Below are positions 34,826 to 43,884 of a DNA stretch of 64,000 nucleotides, in pieces (within the stretch, counting starts at the first letter, position 1; every line of letters begins with the position of its first letter). Both the position numbers and the translations under genes were made by a program. Below the pieces are notes generated by a model. The model saw only the letters and a program-made list of their open reading frames with translations. It ran no database searches and was not told where the DNA came from. Origin of the DNA: Eubacterium limosum. Lineage in GTDB: Bacteria > Bacillota > Clostridia > Eubacteriales > Eubacteriaceae. The DNA lies in NCBI RefSeq assembly GCF_000807675.2, contig NZ_CP019962.1, positions 1,674,001 to 1,738,000 on the forward strand. Direction: 5' to 3'.

Positions 34826-35623
34826 TTGATCATTGTTGGAGAAAAAATTAACACCAGCCTGAAAGGGGTTACCGAATTTGTGCGGGAGCGCAACGCGGAG
34901 GCCATTCAGGAGCTTGCGGTTTCGCAGGCAGAGCTGGGGGCAGATTACATTGACGTGAACTGCGGTACGCTGGTCGATGAGGAGGTAGCAGCGCTGCCCT
35001 GGCTGGTCGAAACGGTTCAGCAGGCCGTCGACAGGCCCTGCTGTATTGACAGCCCGGACCCGGCCGCGCTGAAAGCAGCACTGGCACTGCACAAGGGCGT
35101 GCCGATGATTAATTCCATCACCGCGGAGGCGGGCAGGTATCAGGAAATGATCGGTCTGGTGCAGGAATACCAGGCCAGAATCGTGGCGCTGCTCATCGAC
35201 GACGCAAATGGTATCAGCCCTGACGCGGAGGTACGGATTGGCATTGGCTGCCGGCTCATCGAGCAGCTGGCAGAGGACGGCGTGCCCATCGGGGACATTT
35301 ACATTGATCCGCTGATCCAGCCGGTGAGTACCGGCGCGGATATGGGCAATGTGGCGCTGCGGACCATCCGGGCGCTCAGGGAGCGTTATCCAGATGTACA
35401 CTTTATGTGCGGACTCAGCAACATTTCTTTTGGTATACCGAAGCGGGGGCTGCTCAACCGGACTTATCTGGCCATGTGTATGGCTGAGGGCCTGGACGGT
35501 GCGGTACTCGACCCGAAGAACGCCAGGATGATGAGTATGATCACCGCCGGTGAGGCGCTGCTGAACCGGGACAAGGGATGCCGGAAGTATTTAAAAGCCC
35601 ATCGGAAGGGCCTGCTTGTATAA
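34826..35623 (+). CDS. Methyl-corrinoid:tetrahydrofolate methyltransferase (MtqA/MtgA-like)
   Basis: A 265-residue pterin-binding TIM barrel. The TTG start at 34826 follows AGGGAGGG. The sequence opens IIVGEKINTS and continues with QAELGADYIDVNCG, a conserved PCCIDSPDP strand, INSITAE and CGLSNISFG, all marks of the AcsE/MtgA/MtvA family. It would pass the methyl group from the corrinoid protein to tetrahydrofolate, feeding the Wood-Ljungdahl methyl branch. In Eubacterium limosum MtqA does this for proline betaine and carnitine demethylation. The neighbouring corrinoid and MttB genes give it a complete pathway. Confidence 0.88.
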   Translation: MIIVGEKINTSLKGVTEFVRERNAEAIQELAVSQAELGADYIDVNCGTLVDEEVAALPWLVETVQQAVDRPCCIDSPDPAALKAALALHKGVPMINSITAEAGRYQEMIGLVQEYQARIVALLIDDANGISPDAEVRIGIGCRLIEQLAEDGVPIGDIYIDPLIQPVSTGADMGNVALRTIRALRERYPDVHFMCGLSNISFGIPKRGLLNRTYLAMCMAEGLDGAVLDPKNARMMSMITAGEALLNRDKGCRKYLKAHRKGLLV

Positions 35624-35652
35624 AAATAAGGGAAAATAAGGGAGAAAAAACC

Positions 35653-36279
35653 ATGGAAAACTATATTGGAAAAATCAGAGAACTGGTACTTGAAGGGGAA
35701 GACGAAGAGATTGTTGAAATGATTGACGAGGCTGTGGAAGCAGGTGTATCGCCAAAGGAGATCGTATCGGACGCGCTCATCGAGGGCATGAATCAGGTAG
35801 GTCCGCTGATGGCAAGCGGAGAGCTCTATGTACCCGAGGTGCTGCTCTGCGCCGAGACTATGCAGCTTGGCTTAAAGCATTTGAAGCCACAGCTCCAGGC
35901 TGGTGATGTGACCACGCTGGGCAAGATTGTCATCGGTACGGTGGAGGGCGACCTGCATGACATCGGCAAGGATCTGGTGGCCATGATGCTTGAGAGCTCT
36001 GGCTTTGAGGTGGTGAATATCGGCATTGACCAGGCGGCAGAGAATTTCCTGGAGGCTGGAAAGGATGCGGACATCATTGCCATATCCGCCCTGCTGACCA
36101 CGACTATGCCGGCCATGCGTGAAACTGTGAAGATGCTGAAGGAAAGCAAAGCGGGGGCCAGAGTGATCGTGGGCGGCGCGCCGGTCAGCGATGAATTTGC
36201 AAAAGAAATCGGCGCGGACGGCTATGCCGAGGATGCAGGAGCCGCTGTGGTTTTCTGTAAAGAATTATTGAGTGCATAG
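35653..36279 (+). CDS. Corrinoid protein (methyltransferase B12-binding subunit) 2
   Basis: A 208-residue corrinoid protein. The ATG at 35653 has GGGAGAA upstream and the methionine-containing MENYIGKIREL start. B12 motif GDLHDIG with His102 as cobalt ligand, then the SALLTTTMP and GGAPVS elements. It is close in architecture to the gene at 34033 but clearly divergent in its cap. It lies 29 bases after the MeTr gene and 11 bases before the MttB homologue, so it is the likely direct partner of that MttB. Confidence 0.92.
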   Translation: MENYIGKIRELVLEGEDEEIVEMIDEAVEAGVSPKEIVSDALIEGMNQVGPLMASGELYVPEVLLCAETMQLGLKHLKPQLQAGDVTTLGKIVIGTVEGDLHDIGKDLVAMMLESSGFEVVNIGIDQAAENFLEAGKDADIIAISALLTTTMPAMRETVKMLKESKAGARVIVGGAPVSDEFAKEIGADGYAEDAGAAVVFCKELLSA

Positions 36280-36290
36280 GGGGTAAGAAT

Positions 36291-37730
36291 ATGCGACCGG
36301 AATTACGATATTTAAGCGATAAGGATCTGGAATACGTCCATAATCTGGCTCTGGAGCTTCTGGAGGACATGGGCATCGAGCTTTGCGCCAAGGAAGCCAG
36401 AGATTATTTCAGGCAGGCCGGCGCCACCGTTGAGGGTGAGATTGTCAAAATCCCGAGAAAGATTATTGAGGACGCCCTGAAAACAGTACCTAAGCGGGAC
36501 GCTTTTACCCTATACGGCAGAGACCCGAAGAACGACGTCAAGGTCAATGAAGCACTGCCCTCACTGGCAGCCATGACCATGGCCACCTCGGTCATTGACC
36601 CACACACGAGAGAAAAGCGCCCGGCAACCGACCAGGATTTGATCGACCTGACAAAGATCCTCGAGATTATGGATAATGTGAGCATTGCCAGCGGCCTGAT
36701 CACACCTCAGGACGTCCCCTTGGAGAGCTCAGACTGGTATACCTGGGCGGGTACCATTAAAAATACCACCAAGCACATTACCGGCGGGGCTGTCGGCAGG
36801 GAGGGCGTGCGCGACGCTGTGGAAATGGCGCAGCTGGCTCTGGGCGACGACATCGCCTTTGAGGACCGCCCGTTCATTTCCTTCTGGGTGCTGACCTCGC
36901 CGCCGATGAAGCTGGATGAAAACCCTTTGAACGTTCTCATGGAGGCCAGCCGGCTGAATGCGCCGTCGGTCATCAGCTCCGGCGGTATCCTGGGTATCTC
37001 CTCACCCATCACCATTGAGAGCGCCATCATCCACACCCACGCGGAAACCCTGGCGGGCATTGCCCTGACCCAGCTGGTGCGCCCGGGCGTGTCGGTTCTC
37101 TACTCCAGCTATGTCCGCAGCATGGATATGCAGACCATGAGCGTGTCCATGTCCTCGCCAGAGACCGCTATCATGAAGAGCATCATGGCCGAGCTGGGCC
37201 GCTATCTGGATCTGCCGACCAAGATGCCCACCAACTTGCGCGACGCCAAGCTCCTCGATGCCCAGGCAGGCTTTGAAACCGGCATGGTCGGAACTGTCGG
37301 CGCCCTCACCACTGATTTTCTGGTATCCATGCAGCTGGATATCGACCTGGTGGTCGACTACGCAGACCTGCCCTACTCCAATGAGTGCATGTCTCAGCTC
37401 AGACGCCTGGTGCGTGGCCTGAATTTCAGCGACAAGCGCATCGCTCTGGATAATATCCGCAAAACCGGCCACGGCGGCAGCTACCTGAACGCCAAGCACA
37501 CAGCCAAGAATTTCAGAAAAGAGCTGTGGACCGGCGACCTGACCGAGCGCGGCAACTGGAAATCCTGGCAGAAGGACGGCGGAAAAGACATGCTTGAAAA
37601 ATGTGCCGAGCGGGCGGTTGAGCTCCTGGAACAGGTGAAAGACGTCACGCTGCTGGACGCAGCCGTATGTGCCAAAATCGACGCCATCGCAGACGGCGCG
37701 TTTGAAAAAGCGAAAGCCATCAAACGATGA
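36291..37730 (+). CDS. MttB-superfamily methyltransferase, non-pyrrolysine type
   Basis: A 479-residue protein of the trimethylamine methyltransferase family. It has no in-frame TAG, so it is a non-Pyl member, like the MtgB, MtpB, MtcB and MtyB enzymes that demethylate glycine betaine, proline betaine, carnitine or gamma-butyrobetaine. Conserved features include the N-terminal LELLEDMGIELCAKEARDYF pattern, GRDP near 80, and SGGILGISSPITIESA with THAETLAGI in the middle of the barrel. It would methylate the adjacent corrinoid protein. The substrate cannot be fixed by inspection. The gene is the fourth of the island, followed by a DMT permease that may import the substrate. Confidence 0.9.
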   Translation: MRPELRYLSDKDLEYVHNLALELLEDMGIELCAKEARDYFRQAGATVEGEIVKIPRKIIEDALKTVPKRDAFTLYGRDPKNDVKVNEALPSLAAMTMATSVIDPHTREKRPATDQDLIDLTKILEIMDNVSIASGLITPQDVPLESSDWYTWAGTIKNTTKHITGGAVGREGVRDAVEMAQLALGDDIAFEDRPFISFWVLTSPPMKLDENPLNVLMEASRLNAPSVISSGGILGISSPITIESAIIHTHAETLAGIALTQLVRPGVSVLYSSYVRSMDMQTMSVSMSSPETAIMKSIMAELGRYLDLPTKMPTNLRDAKLLDAQAGFETGMVGTVGALTTDFLVSMQLDIDLVVDYADLPYSNECMSQLRRLVRGLNFSDKRIALDNIRKTGHGGSYLNAKHTAKNFRKELWTGDLTERGNWKSWQKDGGKDMLEKCAERAVELLEQVKDVTLLDAAVCAKIDAIADGAFEKAKAIKR

Positions 37731-37739
37731 GGTGGCGTG

Positions 37740-38681
37740 ATGAAAAGTAAACGCAACCTTGGCTTTATTGCCATGGCCGTGGTCATCATCATCTACGGCG
37801 TGTCCTACATCGCGCGGGATGTCATTGTCAAGTATATGCACCCCACCGTGATCGTGGCTTTCCAGTTTACCATCATGACGGTGCTGTTCACACTGTACAA
37901 TTTGTTTAAGAAGATGAACATGCGCATCGAGAAAAAGGATATCCTCATGGTGGTCCTCTCCGGCCTTGTGGGCTGTACTTTCTTCCATGTCTTTACAGTC
38001 ATGAGCGTTAAATACATCGGCGCCACAGTCTCATCGCTGCTCTTTGGCTTTGCGGCAGTGTTCTCACTGCTGATTGACTTTGTTTTCTTCAAGCGTAAAA
38101 AAACCAAGCTGAGTATCCTGGCTGTTGTGGTATCCCTTGTGGGCGTGTACATTCTTATGGGCATTAATCCCAGCGATCTGGCAGAAACCAATTTTATGGG
38201 CTATGCCATCTGCCTGCTGAGCATTATTTCCTGGGTTATCTACTGCTTCCTGGCCGACAAGGTATCGGACAAATATGAGAAGACCGTTGTATTGAACTAC
38301 CAGGCTGTGGTGGGCGCGGTGACGACGCTGCCCTTCCTGTTCCTGTACCCGGTAGCGCTGGGCGGCCTGGTGAACCCAGAGGTCCTCATTAACCTGGTGA
38401 TCCTCGGCGTATTCAATTCGACCTTCGCCTATTTCCTGAACATCTACGCGATTAAAAACATTGGCGTGACCTTTTCCAACCTGTTTATGAATTTCCTGCC
38501 AATAGTGACTATTGCCGTGGGAATGGTGCTTTACGGCACCATGCCGACCCTTAACCAGATTATCGGCGGCGTGATCATCATCGCTTCTGTCCTGATTCTT
38601 AACAAGGATCAGAAAAATCTGGACCAAAGCGCTTGTGAAATGCGGGCAGAGACTGATTTAAAAGAAGTGGATGTGGAATAA
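37740..38681 (+). CDS. EamA/DMT family transporter of the methyltransferase island
   Basis: A 313-residue integral membrane protein with two EamA repeats and about ten transmembrane helices. The ATG at 37740 follows GAGGTG, 9 bases after the mttB stop, so it is cotranscribed. Its C-terminal tail is charged (KNLDQ onward). Betaines are usually taken up by BCCT or ABC systems, so a DMT permease here is unusual; it may import the methylated substrate or export the demethylated product. A terminator follows. Confidence 0.85.
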   Translation: MKSKRNLGFIAMAVVIIIYGVSYIARDVIVKYMHPTVIVAFQFTIMTVLFTLYNLFKKMNMRIEKKDILMVVLSGLVGCTFFHVFTVMSVKYIGATVSSLLFGFAAVFSLLIDFVFFKRKKTKLSILAVVVSLVGVYILMGINPSDLAETNFMGYAICLLSIISWVIYCFLADKVSDKYEKTVVLNYQAVVGAVTTLPFLFLYPVALGGLVNPEVLINLVILGVFNSTFAYFLNIYAIKNIGVTFSNLFMNFLPIVTIAVGMVLYGTMPTLNQIIGGVIIIASVLILNKDQKNLDQSACEMRAETDLKEVDVE

Positions 38682-38696
38682 AAGCATAAAGCTTCT

Positions 38697-38728
38697 GACA
38701 CACTGAAAATTTCAGTGTGTCTTTTTTT
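38697..38728 (+). terminator. Terminator of the methyltransferase island
   Basis: GACACACTGAAA pairs with TTTCAGTGTGTC and is followed by a T run. Confidence 0.85.
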
Positions 38729-38746
38729 GTGATAAATCCCAAGCTT

Positions 38747-38777
38747 TTGACAAAAATGCACAAAACCATGATATAAT
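38747..38777 (+). promoter_or_regulatory. Sigma-A promoter for the ModE-like gene
   Basis: A perfect TTGACA (38747-38752) and a perfect TATAAT (38772-38777) with a 19-base spacer, slightly longer than ideal, 36 bases before the ATG at 38814. Confidence 0.6.
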
Positions 38778-38813
38778 AAAAGAATAAACCTTTTTACCAT
38801 TGGAGGGTATGGG

Positions 38814-39203
38814 ATGAATCGGGAAGAACAATCAGTGGATCGGGAGGCGCAGGGGTTTGACGCTGCGCTGCACCCGGCGCTTAAGCTGCGGCTGGCCAGA
38901 GAGCGGATTTTCTTTGGGCCGGGGCCGGCTGAGCTGCTCATGCAGATCAAGCGGACAGATTCGGTTCGGATGGCCTGCGAGCAGATGGGAATTTCCTATA
39001 GCAAGGGCTGGAAAATGATCAACACCATGGAGGAGGAGCTCGGTTACAAGGTGACAAAACGCCAGCAGGGCGGAAGGAACGGCGGCAGTGCCTGTCTGAC
39101 ACCGGAGGGGGAGACGCTTCTGGCAAAGTACCAGGAGCTCGAACGCCGGAGCCGGGAGGCTGTGGAAAATATTTTTCAGGAGCTTTTTGGGCCTCTGGAT
39201 TAA
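38814..39203 (+). CDS. ModE/LysR-type winged helix-turn-helix regulator
   Basis: A 129-residue DNA-binding protein corresponding to the ModE N-terminal domain alone: LKLRLARERIFFGPGPAELL, SVRMACEQMGISYSKGWKMI (recognition helix) and a wing with GGRNGGSACLTPEGETLL. No molybdate-binding MOP domain is present, so this single-domain form is more likely a generic regulator than a molybdate sensor. GGAGGG precedes the ATG. It is next to a hybrid sensor kinase gene, 76 bases away, but a link is not shown. Confidence 0.75.
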   Translation: MNREEQSVDREAQGFDAALHPALKLRLARERIFFGPGPAELLMQIKRTDSVRMACEQMGISYSKGWKMINTMEEELGYKVTKRQQGGRNGGSACLTPEGETLLAKYQELERRSREAVENIFQELFGPLD

Positions 39204-39279
39204 TAGATAAAATTGATTTAAGATGAGATAAATGGGCAGAGGCCGCCAGGTCTGGACTGCCGTAAGGAGAGTAAACCCT

Positions 39280-42200
39280 GTGACAACAGAAGAAAAAAGA
39301 GAAATCAGCGCCTTTGCCGATAAAATACTCAGGCGTTATTTCTGCGAGTGTGATGTTGAGTTTCTAATATCCACCTTTGCGCCCAATATCGTATGGCTGG
39401 GCGGCGGTGAGATGCAGAAGGCAGAGGGGGCTGAGGCTGTGGCTGCCTGCTTCAGGGAGGGCCAGGGCGACTTGGTCCCCTGCATCATGACAGAAGAGGA
39501 ATATGTGGTGGAGGAGATCTCAAAGGACTGTTACATCTGCGAGGGCGTCAGCCGGATCGAGACCGTGGAGGGCTCGGAGACCAGCATGCGGGAACAGCAG
39601 CGCTGTACCTTTGTGTTCAAGCGCATGGAGGGCGAGCTGAAGTGCATGCATATCCACAACTCAATCCCGTTTTCGGCCATCGAGGACGATGAGCTGTTCC
39701 CGGTCAAGGCCGCCAAGGAGGCCTACGACAATTTGCAGGAGCTGCTGCAGGAAAAGAATCAGCAGATTGAGCTCATGATGTCCCAGCTGCCGGGCGGTAT
39801 GGCCATCTGCCATCTGGACGAAGGCTACAGCATTAAATGGGTCAGCGAGGGACTCTGCGAGCTCTATGGCTACAGTGGTCCAGAGGAGCTGATTGCGGCT
39901 TCCGGCGGTCAGTCCCTGGCGATGGTAGAACCTGATGACTACGAGCATGTGCTAAAGGATATTGAGAGCTGTCTGGCCAAGGATGAGACCTACTCGGTGG
40001 AGTACCGGTTTCGCCGGAGGGACGGTTCTATGATTTGGGTTTTGGATATCGGGAAGCGTGTTGTAGACCGCGACGGCGAGGCGGTAATCTACTGCATGGT
40101 AACAGATATCACCTATCGGAGAAACCAGGATATGCTGATTCAGCAGGCCAGCATTGAGAACAAACGCCAGGCCGATTTTCTGACGCAGCTGTACAACACA
40201 GTGCCCTGCGGCATCATTCAGTTTACAACCGGCTCCGAGCATAAAATCATCAACGCCAACCGCCGGGCCTGGGAGATCTACGGCTACAGCGAGGAAGAAT
40301 ACTGGCAGTGTGTCAGGGATCCCTTTACCCCTGTAATGAAGGCAGAGCAGGACAAATTCCGTAAGATTGTTGAGGATATTTCCCAAAACGGCGGCAGGGT
40401 TTCCTACGAAAGGGAGGGGCGGCGCAAAAATGGTGAGCAGTGCTTTGTGAGCGTATCCATGGAGCGCCTTGAAAACAGTAATGGCAAAGAGGTCATCCAG
40501 GCGGTTTTTAACGACATTACCGAAACGCGCATGCTCCAAATGGAAAGAGAACAGGAGCAGCTCATTGAAAACCGGTCTCTGCGGGCGGCCATCTGCACTG
40601 CCTACCCGCTCATCATGAGCATTAACCTGTCTCAGAACAGCTATGAATGTTTTATTCAGGAAAAAAACATTGTTAAATACGACGAAAAGGGTCGTTATGA
40701 CGATATGGTGGACATTACTATGGGCAGGGCGTACCCCTCTTACCAGGAGGATTTCGGCCGCCGCTTCTCCAGGGAAGCGCTGATGCGGCGGTACGAGGAG
40801 GGCGAGCGTGAGCTCTATATGGAAATGCAGATGATGGGGGACGACGGCGAATACCACTGGATTTCACTCTATGTGATCCGGGTTGATAATCCCTACAGTG
40901 ACGATATGCTGGTTATTGGTCTCATGAAGGTGTTGGATGAGCAGCGGGCCGAAAAGGCTAGGCAGGAAAGGCTTCTGAGGGACGCGCTGACCTCCGCCGA
41001 GGCGGCCAACAAGGCCAAGTCGGAGTTTTTATCCCGCATGAGCCACGATATCCGCACCCCTATGAACGCCATCATCGGCATGAGCACTATCGGCCAGCTC
41101 AAAATTAACGTTCCCAACCGTGTGCGGGACTGCTTTGAAAAGATTGATTCTTCCTCACGCTATCTCCTGACCTTGATCAACGACATACTGGACATGTCAA
41201 AGATCGAGAGCGGAAAGATTGTCCTGGCCAAGCGGAAGTTTGATTTCTCTGAGTTTATCAATGAGATTAATACTATTATCTATCCTCAGACCAGGGAGCG
41301 CGGGATTGACTTTGTAATCCACCACCATGAGCCTATGGAGCGTTTTTACATCGGCGATGAACTGCGACTGAATCAGATCATGATGAATCTGCTCTCTAAC
41401 GCTGTGAAGTTTACAGCACCCGGGGGCAGGATCACCGTGGATATTCAGGAGTTGAAGCGTGAAAACGGGCTGGCGTACCTGGGGCTCAGCGTGAGTGATA
41501 CAGGCATTGGAATGTCTGAGGATTTTATGAAGAAGATTTACCAGCCCTTTGAACAGGAGAACCCCGGAACAGCCCGCAACAAGATCGGCACCGGGCTGGG
41601 ACTGTCCATTGTCTATAACATTATCCAGCTCATGGGCGGCACCATTGCGGTGACCAGCGAAAAGAACCGCGGCACCACTTTTGAGCTGAGCGTGCCTCTG
41701 GAGCCGGTCTATGATACCGAGGAGGAAAAACGCCGCCGCATGACTGAGGATGCCCTGAAGGATATCCGAGTGCTGGTCGTGGACGATGACGCCATGATCG
41801 GCGAGCAGACGGCTGCCATTATGTCGAATATCGGCATCTCGCCGGTCTGGGTCGATTCCGGCGTCCGGGCTCTCGAGGAGGTGCGAAAGATGATGGAGGC
41901 CGGCTGTACCTATGATGTGGCCATGATCGACTGGCTGATGCCGGATATGGATGGCATCGAGACCACCCGCCAGATTCGGAAAATCGTCGGGCCGGACACG
42001 ACCATTATCATCATTTCTGCCTATGACTGGAGCGATATTGAGGAGGAAGCGCGACAGGCGGGGGCCAACAATTTTATCTCCAAGCCGTTGTTCCAGTCAG
42101 TGATCTATGACACCCTCATGCACCTTAACATTGAGCCCCATGAGCGCAAAGAGCAGCGGCAGCCGGTCTCCAGCCTGGACGGACTCCAGGTGCTGCTGGT

Positions 42201-42555
42201 GGAAGATAACGAGCTGAACCTCGAAATCGCAAAAACCCTGATGGAGATGCAGGGCGTGTGCGTGGATACCGCAGAAAACGGCCAGGAAGCACTCGATAAA
42301 TTCACAGACCGGCCCCTGGATTTTTATCACGCGGTGCTGATGGATATCCGGATGCCAGTAATGGATGGGCTTAGCGCCACCAAGGCTATCCGGGAGTTGG
42401 ATCGCAAAGACGCCAAAACAGTACCCATCATTGCCATGACGGCCAACGCCTTTGAGGAGGACCGCCGCCTGGCCATAAAGGCTGGTATGAATGGCTACCT
42501 GGTCAAGCCCATTGATATCAATAAGCTTTTTGAAGAGCTTAAAAAGCTTTCATAA
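39280..42555 (+). CDS. Hybrid sensor histidine kinase with SnoaL-like, PAS and two receiver domains
   Basis: A 1,091-residue soluble hybrid kinase. The GTG at 39280 is chosen because AAGGAGA lies 10 bases upstream, rather than the ATG at 39232. Order: an NTF2/SnoaL-like ligand domain (about 10-140), two PAS domains (about 165-290 and 300-425), a further PAS-like stretch, HisKA with FLSRMSHDIRTPMNA as phosphorylation site, a HATPase with SNAVKFT and GTGLGLSI, then two receiver domains (VLVVDDDAMIG and VLLVEDNELN, phosphorylated at aspartates in MIDWLMPDMDG and LMDIRMPVMDG). No transmembrane segment is obvious, so it is a cytoplasmic sensor. SnoaL-headed kinases are common in Firmicutes and bind unknown small molecules. 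No response regulator with a DNA-binding domain is adjacent. Confidence 0.85.
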   Translation: MTTEEKREISAFADKILRRYFCECDVEFLISTFAPNIVWLGGGEMQKAEGAEAVAACFREGQGDLVPCIMTEEEYVVEEISKDCYICEGVSRIETVEGSETSMREQQRCTFVFKRMEGELKCMHIHNSIPFSAIEDDELFPVKAAKEAYDNLQELLQEKNQQIELMMSQLPGGMAICHLDEGYSIKWVSEGLCELYGYSGPEELIAASGGQSLAMVEPDDYEHVLKDIESCLAKDETYSVEYRFRRRDGSMIWVLDIGKRVVDRDGEAVIYCMVTDITYRRNQDMLIQQASIENKRQADFLTQLYNTVPCGIIQFTTGSEHKIINANRRAWEIYGYSEEEYWQCVRDPFTPVMKAEQDKFRKIVEDISQNGGRVSYEREGRRKNGEQCFVSVSMERLENSNGKEVIQAVFNDITETRMLQMEREQEQLIENRSLRAAICTAYPLIMSINLSQNSYECFIQEKNIVKYDEKGRYDDMVDITMGRAYPSYQEDFGRRFSREALMRRYEEGERELYMEMQMMGDDGEYHWISLYVIRVDNPYSDDMLVIGLMKVLDEQRAEKARQERLLRDALTSAEAANKAKSEFLSRMSHDIRTPMNAIIGMSTIGQLKINVPNRVRDCFEKIDSSSRYLLTLINDILDMSKIESGKIVLAKRKFDFSEFINEINTIIYPQTRERGIDFVIHHHEPMERFYIGDELRLNQIMMNLLSNAVKFTAPGGRITVDIQELKRENGLAYLGLSVSDTGIGMSEDFMKKIYQPFEQENPGTARNKIGTGLGLSIVYNIIQLMGGTIAVTSEKNRGTTFELSVPLEPVYDTEEEKRRRMTEDALKDIRVLVVDDDAMIGEQTAAIMSNIGISPVWVDSGVRALEEVRKMMEAGCTYDVAMIDWLMPDMDGIETTRQIRKIVGPDTTIIIISAYDWSDIEEEARQAGANNFISKPLFQSVIYDTLMHLNIEPHERKEQRQPVSSLDGLQVLLVEDNELNLEIAKTLMEMQGVCVDTAENGQEALDKFTDRPLDFYHAVLMDIRMPVMDGLSATKAIRELDRKDAKTVPIIAMTANAFEEDRRLAIKAGMNGYLVKPIDINKLFEELKKLS

Positions 42556-42596
42556 AAAACGGAAGGCTGGAGTGAGACTCCAGACCTTCCGTTTTT
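42556..42596. terminator. Bidirectional terminator between the kinase and glycosyltransferase genes
   Basis: AAAAACGGAAGG and TGGAG pair with CTCCA and CCTTCCGTTTTT, serving both convergent genes. Confidence 0.85.
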
Positions 42597-43752
42597 AATT
42601 TTCTTTTAAAAGGAAAAGCGTGTTTTCTTCAAAGGGCAGCGCCGGTTCGGTGAATGGGAGCTGTTCCAGAATATCATCGACAATGCGCTCGGCTGAGTGG
42701 CCATAATACATTTTCCGCAGGGCGCTCTTCATGGCGTATTGTTTGACCTCATTGTCTTTTAAGGCCTCAATGGCGACGAGCAGCTCTGTGGTGGTGTGGG
42801 TGATGATGGCGGCGCCGCATTTTTTAAACTATTCGGCGTTTTCGCCCTCCTGGCCCGGTACCGGATTGTGCAGGATCAGCGGCATACGGGTCGTCACCGC
42901 TTCACTTAAGGTGATGCCGCCAGGCTTGGTCATCATAAAATCACCGCAGCAGTAGAGCTCGTGAATGTCTGAGACAAAGCCAAAAATCTGTGTGTTTTTG
43001 AAAGACACTGCGGATAGTTCCTTATAAAGGGATTTGTTTTTTCCGCAGACTACAATGGTCTGGAGATTATGCAGGCTGTCGGCCTTCTCGCAGATGGTTC
43101 TGAGGTTTTTGACCACACCGTAGGTGCCGGCGCAGATAACCAGGGTACGCTTGTCTGGATCCAGATGGTATTTCTCCTGAAGGCGGTGGCGGTCGTAGTG
43201 GCCGTAAAAAGCTTCCCGGATCGGAATACCGGTCTTGAGAATGCGTTCTGCGGGAATGCCGTAGTCCACCAGATGATCCTCAACATTCTGACAGGCGACG
43301 TAAAACTTGTCGGTGTCCTCATGCTGCCAGGCAGCCGGTATGCAGAAGTCTGTGACCACTGTATAAACCGGGATGTCCGGATAGTGGGCCTGCTTCAGGA
43401 TGGAGGATACCGTGTAGGGGTAGGTGTTGACAATGCAGTCGGGATGGATCTCGTCCACCATATCCAGAAGGGTTTTTTCGGTCAGTGTCCAAAGTCTGTA
43501 TATAAATTTGCTGTGAGCATCCTTTTCCATATCGTAGTACATTTTTTTATAAAAGCTGCTGCCAATATTATAGGAAAGGAGATAGGATTTTTCAATAATG
43601 GTATTGACGAGTCGGTTGGTCTCATTGAACAGATCACGAACAACAGCAGTGTAGCCTTTCTGTTCAAAGGCGTCCTTAAGGGCTGCGGACACCATCTTGT
43701 GGCCTGATCCGTGGGAACAGGTCAGGATTAAAACTTTTTTGCTGCGATTCAT
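42595..43752 (-). pseudogene. Diacylglycerol glycosyltransferase (MGDG synthase/UgtP family) interrupted by one in-frame TAG
   Basis: The minus-strand frame encodes 307 residues of a GT28/MGDG-synthase family enzyme (ILTCSHGSGHKMVSAAL, DFCIPAAWQHEDTDKFY, MMTKPGGITLSEAV), then TAG at 42831-42829, then continues in the same frame for another 77 codons that fit the family's C terminus (FKKCGAAIITH ... LRKMYYGHSAERI) to a TAA at 42597-42595. The expected residue at the TAG is tyrosine (ENAEYFKKC). These enzymes add glucose or galactose to diacylglycerol to make glycolipids or lipoteichoic acid anchors. The gene is either a recent nonsense mutant, read through, or a sequencing error. The 307-residue product lacks the C-terminal helix of the acceptor site. 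Confidence 0.8.
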
Positions 43753-43884
43753 CTGATTCAGCCTCCTTCTTCATAGTCTTACGTTTCGGTTAAGTCTATT
43801 CTAGCTGGCTTTTATTAGAGTTCCATTAGAAACAGCGAATCGTCATAAATTGTTAATATTTGTTCAGAATTTCGTCAGAAATAC

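Noticed and set aside
36291-37730. Pyrrolysine-containing trimethylamine methyltransferase MttB
   Set aside because: The frame, like the two at 60616 and 62059, has no in-frame TAG, so these are non-Pyl MttB-superfamily members.
37002-37988. Minus-strand frame of 328 codons under the MttB and permease genes
   Set aside because: His/Gly/Asp-rich antisense shadow with no start signal; the plus-strand proteins are well-defined families.
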